Source: Phalacrocorax aristotelis (lineage: Eukaryota > Chordata > Aves > Suliformes > Phalacrocoracidae). From it: a stretch of 64,000 bases of DNA. The notes under the pieces are model-generated. The model ran no database searches and was not told the DNA's origin. It worked only from the letters and a program-made list of their open reading frames with translations. The stretch is taken from positions 744,001 to 808,000 of the forward strand of contig NW_027441109.1 in assembly GCF_949628215.1 (NCBI RefSeq). The letters are read 5' to 3'. Below, piece by piece: positions 62,070 through 64,000 of this stretch. The position numbers were made by a program, and so were the translations under genes. Position 1 is the first letter of the stretch. Each line of letters starts with the position of its first letter.

Positions 62070-62370
62070 TCCTGGGCCCTCCCTGTCTCTCCCCCGGCCC
62101 CCTCTCTTTCCTTACCTGCTGCAAAATTTACTTTTTTTTTTTGCGCCCCCCCCCCCCCCGCACCTTCTTTCTCCATCTCGCTCTGAGTGTCTCCCTGCCT
62201 CCCCATCTTTTCAGTCCTCCCTCTCTCTGTCCTGTAGCCTGTGGCTCCTTTTTCTTTCTCCGCCTCTCTCTGCCTGGCTCTGGCTCCGTTTTTTTTTTTT
62301 TTTTTCCTCCTGCTCTGTCCTGTAGCCTGTCGGTGTTTTGTTGTTCTCTGGCTCTCTTGATCTGACTTCC
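62070..62370 (+). repeat. Polypyrimidine tract
   Basis: About 300 bp dominated by C and T, including T10-11 with gcg then a run of about 15 C near 62,131-62,159 and a T run of about 17 near 62,289-62,305. The word ctctgtcctgtagcctgt occurs twice, at 62,225 and 62,313 (88 bp apart), pointing to an old internal duplication. The retroviral LTR begins immediately after it. Confidence 0.8.
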
Positions 62371-62935
62371 TGTGTTACCGAAAAACGCGTTAAAATCGGA
62401 AACGACTCCTCAACACCAATTTAGTATTAAAGAGCAGGCATTCTTTATTCGCGGCGCCGGATGCACGGGGGATCGCTCCTCCTGGCGTGCGTACCTCACG
62501 CACCTTTCCCGTACAATTTGTAGATCAATGTTTTACGTATTCATACATATTCATTATTGTCCTGTCTGCTGATTGGTACAAACTTGCTCGTTCCGTATGT
62601 AAATCGCTGCGCAGGCTCGGTTGTCCTCTTCCGTTGTTCTCTTCTGTTACTTGGGTCGGTGGTGGTCTGTGAGTCGGTGGTCGCGATCTCCCCCTGCCGG
62701 AATTACCTTTTACCTTCTTGGCTCTTAATCTTGGCAGTCTTGGCTAGTTTTCTCAGTCCGCTAAGCGAAACCGCGTTTTGTCATCCTTTTCTGACAGAAG
62801 CACGTTGTCTGTTGTTCTGCTGACATTAACGATCGCCTAGGGACTAAAATGCAGATCGACAGGTGCGCTGATTGGTACGCTCCATGTTCCCGTAATGGAA
62901 CACCGTCTCTGGTTGATTTCATCACTTTGGTTACA
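62371..62935 (-). mobile_element. 3' LTR of the endogenous retrovirus
   Basis: On the minus strand it starts TGTAACC at 62,935, directly after the polypurine tract, and ends GGTAACACA at 62,371, giving TG...CA ends with short imperfect inverted repeats. The polyadenylation signal AATAAA is at 62,449-62,444 and two CCAAT boxes lie at 62,576-62,572 and 62,875-62,871 (both as accaatcag). No convincing TATA box was found. The outer boundary borders the polypyrimidine tract. A target-site duplication cannot be tested because the other end is outside the window. Confidence 0.75.
62444..62449 (-). terminator. LTR polyadenylation signal AATAAA
   Basis: tttatt on the plus strand lies 73-78 bp from the outer LTR end, the expected position for the R/U5 region of a retroviral LTR. 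Confidence 0.65.
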
Positions 62936-62950
62936 TTTCCCCTGTTTGGA
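62936..62950 (-). promoter_or_regulatory. Polypurine tract of the retrovirus
   Basis: The minus strand reads tccaaacaggggaaa immediately before TGTAACC. Purine-rich tracts of this form prime plus-strand synthesis in retroviruses and mark the 5' edge of the 3' LTR. Confidence 0.65.
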
Positions 62951-63009
62951 AGTTCTGAAATAATAATTTTCTCAATACTTCCATCCTAGATCAATAATAT
63001 TCCACTATG

Positions 63010-63582
63010 TCAGTTTAGTGTTTGCTTCATGTTCTGAAATTTTTCACTTGATTGTGGTCTCCAGGGTGTATGCAGGTCCCATTTTCTACCCAAAATTTTA
63101 TTAATTTGTTGAAGTACCTCTGCAAAAAAATGTGGTGCTCTATCAGAGGACATTCCCGTTGGCACTCTAAATCTTGGTATTATTTCCTTCAGCAACGTTT
63201 TAACTACTACTCTAGCTTTGTCGGTGCAGCACGAGAAAGCTGCTGGCCATCTAGAAAATTTGTCAATCAGCACTGACAAATACTGCTCTATTTTGTCTGG
63301 GTAACTCAGAGAACTTAATTTGCTAATAATTTCCGGGAGAATTTTTTGTTTTGTTACTCCTAAAGGTTGTTTCCTTTGGTTCAGGGGATTATTTCTAGGA
63401 CAGATTGGACACTTAGCTACTATGGGTTTAACTATTCTTGTCGTGCCTACACACGCTACAGATGTTTTTAAACTCAAAACCGTAGCGCCTACACCCTAAT
63501 GTGTTTGCTCATGGTTTTCTTTTGCAAGTTCTGTCATAACTTGTGGGGTGGTTGTTGTTATTACTTGTTTTTCTGGTGTTAC
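63010..63582 (-). pseudogene. pol: Retroviral integrase remnant
   Basis: Reading minus-strand from 63,582, the zinc-binding HHCC motif is visible: His-x3-His in the ENHEQTH run, then Cys-x2-Cys in CPIC at about 30 residues' distance. A stop (TAG, 63,498-63,496) directly follows the second His. The catalytic core is present (KFSRWPAAF, SSDRAPHFF, LHTPWRPQSS), but of the D,D,E triad only the Asp of the SSD motif is evident. The position of the final Glu, after PQSS, is occupied by Gln in KFQNMKQTL, and the first Asp is not apparent. The frame ends at a TGA at 63,012-63,010, well short of a full C-terminal domain. It is an old, dead copy. Confidence 0.8.
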
Positions 63583-64000
63583 CTACCATCTCTCTGTGTT
63601 TTGTGACGCTTCCAATTGTTCTGCTAATTGCTCATCCAATTTATTATATCTCGGTTTCAACTTTGGAATTCTGATCTGTTTTACTGGTACTAGTGCAAGG
63701 ATACCTTGCTCTGCAGTCCTCTTTGCAGCTTTATCGGTCAGTCGTTTGCTTATGTTTACAGCCGTCTGGCCAAATTGATGAGCTTTGCAACGCTTTACCG
63801 CCACTTCTTTTGGTTTCTGCACGTCTTCCGGAAGTTGGAGAATTTCTTCTTTATGCTGTATTGATGATTCTTGGGCTGATGGCAGTCCTTTCTCCTTCCC
63901 AATAGCTCCATGATCGTGGATCACACCAAATGCACGTTTGGAATCAGTCTAGATATTTATCCTTTGTCCTTCTGCCATTCGCAGAGCTCGCTTCAATGCT
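63583..64000 (-). pseudogene. pol: Retroviral RNase H remnant
   Basis: In the same frame as the integrase, the minus strand encodes ALKRALRMAEG, then TDSKRAFGVIHDHG, the TDS-type motif that carries an RNase H catalytic Asp, and DKAAKRTAEQ near the domain end. A TAG at 63,951-63,949 interrupts the frame just before TDSK, and another at 63,585-63,583 separates it from integrase. The C-terminal stretch RIPKLKPRYNKLDEQ resembles the linker between the two domains. The N-terminal part is cut off by the window edge. Confidence 0.75.

Larger units (their letters stand above)
62371..64000 (-). mobile_element. Endogenous retrovirus, 3' part (minus strand)
   Basis: Read on the minus strand, the element runs from pol (RNase H, then integrase) through a polypurine tract into a 565-bp LTR. 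It continues beyond base 64,000, so the 5' LTR, gag, protease and reverse transcriptase are outside the window. No env-like frame lies between integrase and LTR: only about 75 bp separate the integrase stop from the LTR. RNase H and integrase motif wording fits the gammaretrovirus-like (class I) group, but a family cannot be assigned. Several stops and lost residues make it non-functional. Confidence 0.85.

Noticed and set aside
50901..62370. tRNA, snRNA or rRNA genes
   Set aside because: I looked for B-box-like GGTTCGAATCC words and other RNA-gene hallmarks and saw none. A covariance-model search would be decisive.
50901..62370. CR1 LINE fragments
   Set aside because: The octamer-repeat 3' ends (attctatg-like) typical of bird CR1 were not found. 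Strongly decayed fragments could be missed by eye.

Overview
This is vertebrate nuclear DNA, most likely from a bird. The clues are CTGGG-type minisatellite DNA, which is common in bird genomes, several GC-rich CpG islands packed close together, and a retrovirus-like LTR element. The species cannot be fixed from the sequence, and no complete protein-coding gene can be recognised. The many open frames in the first 49.5 kb are by-products of a stop-poor repeat, not genes.

Layout. (1) About 1-49,565: one continuous satellite array that runs off the left edge. The basic monomer is 21 bp, made of two related halves, ctgggatgta (10) and ctgggagggaa (11). Monomers are organised into higher-order units of about 0.84-1.35 kb. 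Most units have a G-rich arm of 500-900 bp in one orientation, a conserved hinge, a C-rich arm of about 300-370 bp made of the same monomer inverted, and a zero-spacer palindrome leading to the next unit. I located 48 copies of a conserved anchor segment. Within the array a block of about 10.0 kb (13,536-23,561) is repeated almost unchanged at 30,101-40,095, and part of it recurs at about 42.3-45.3 kb. The last 2.8 kb (46.7-49.57 kb) is disordered, as expected at an array edge.

(2) 49.57-50.9 kb: a 58-bp GC-rich minisatellite abuts a CpG island with GC boxes and consensus splice donors. (3) 50.9-55.1 kb: unique, mostly non-coding sequence with short simple repeats. (4) 55.2-58.3 kb: two more CpG islands with GC boxes, ETS and NRF1-like sites and consensus 5' splice sites, reading rightward. 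A degenerate ~35-bp minisatellite follows at 58.3-58.6 kb. (5) 59.3-62.03 kb: several short candidate exons with good splice signals, one carrying an ATG. They may be the 5' part of a rightward gene or a lncRNA driven from the CpG islands. (6) 62.07-62.37 kb: a polypyrimidine tract. (7) 62,371-64,000: the 3' end of an endogenous retrovirus on the minus strand (RNase H, integrase, polypurine tract, LTR). It is inactivated by in-frame stops and lost catalytic residues, and has no env between pol and the LTR.

The most unusual part is the satellite. Strand composition flips about twice per kb, nearly every unit carries a 60-bp perfect or near-perfect palindrome, and almost every monomer pair matches a G-quadruplex pattern. 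A large recent duplication is still traceable inside it.
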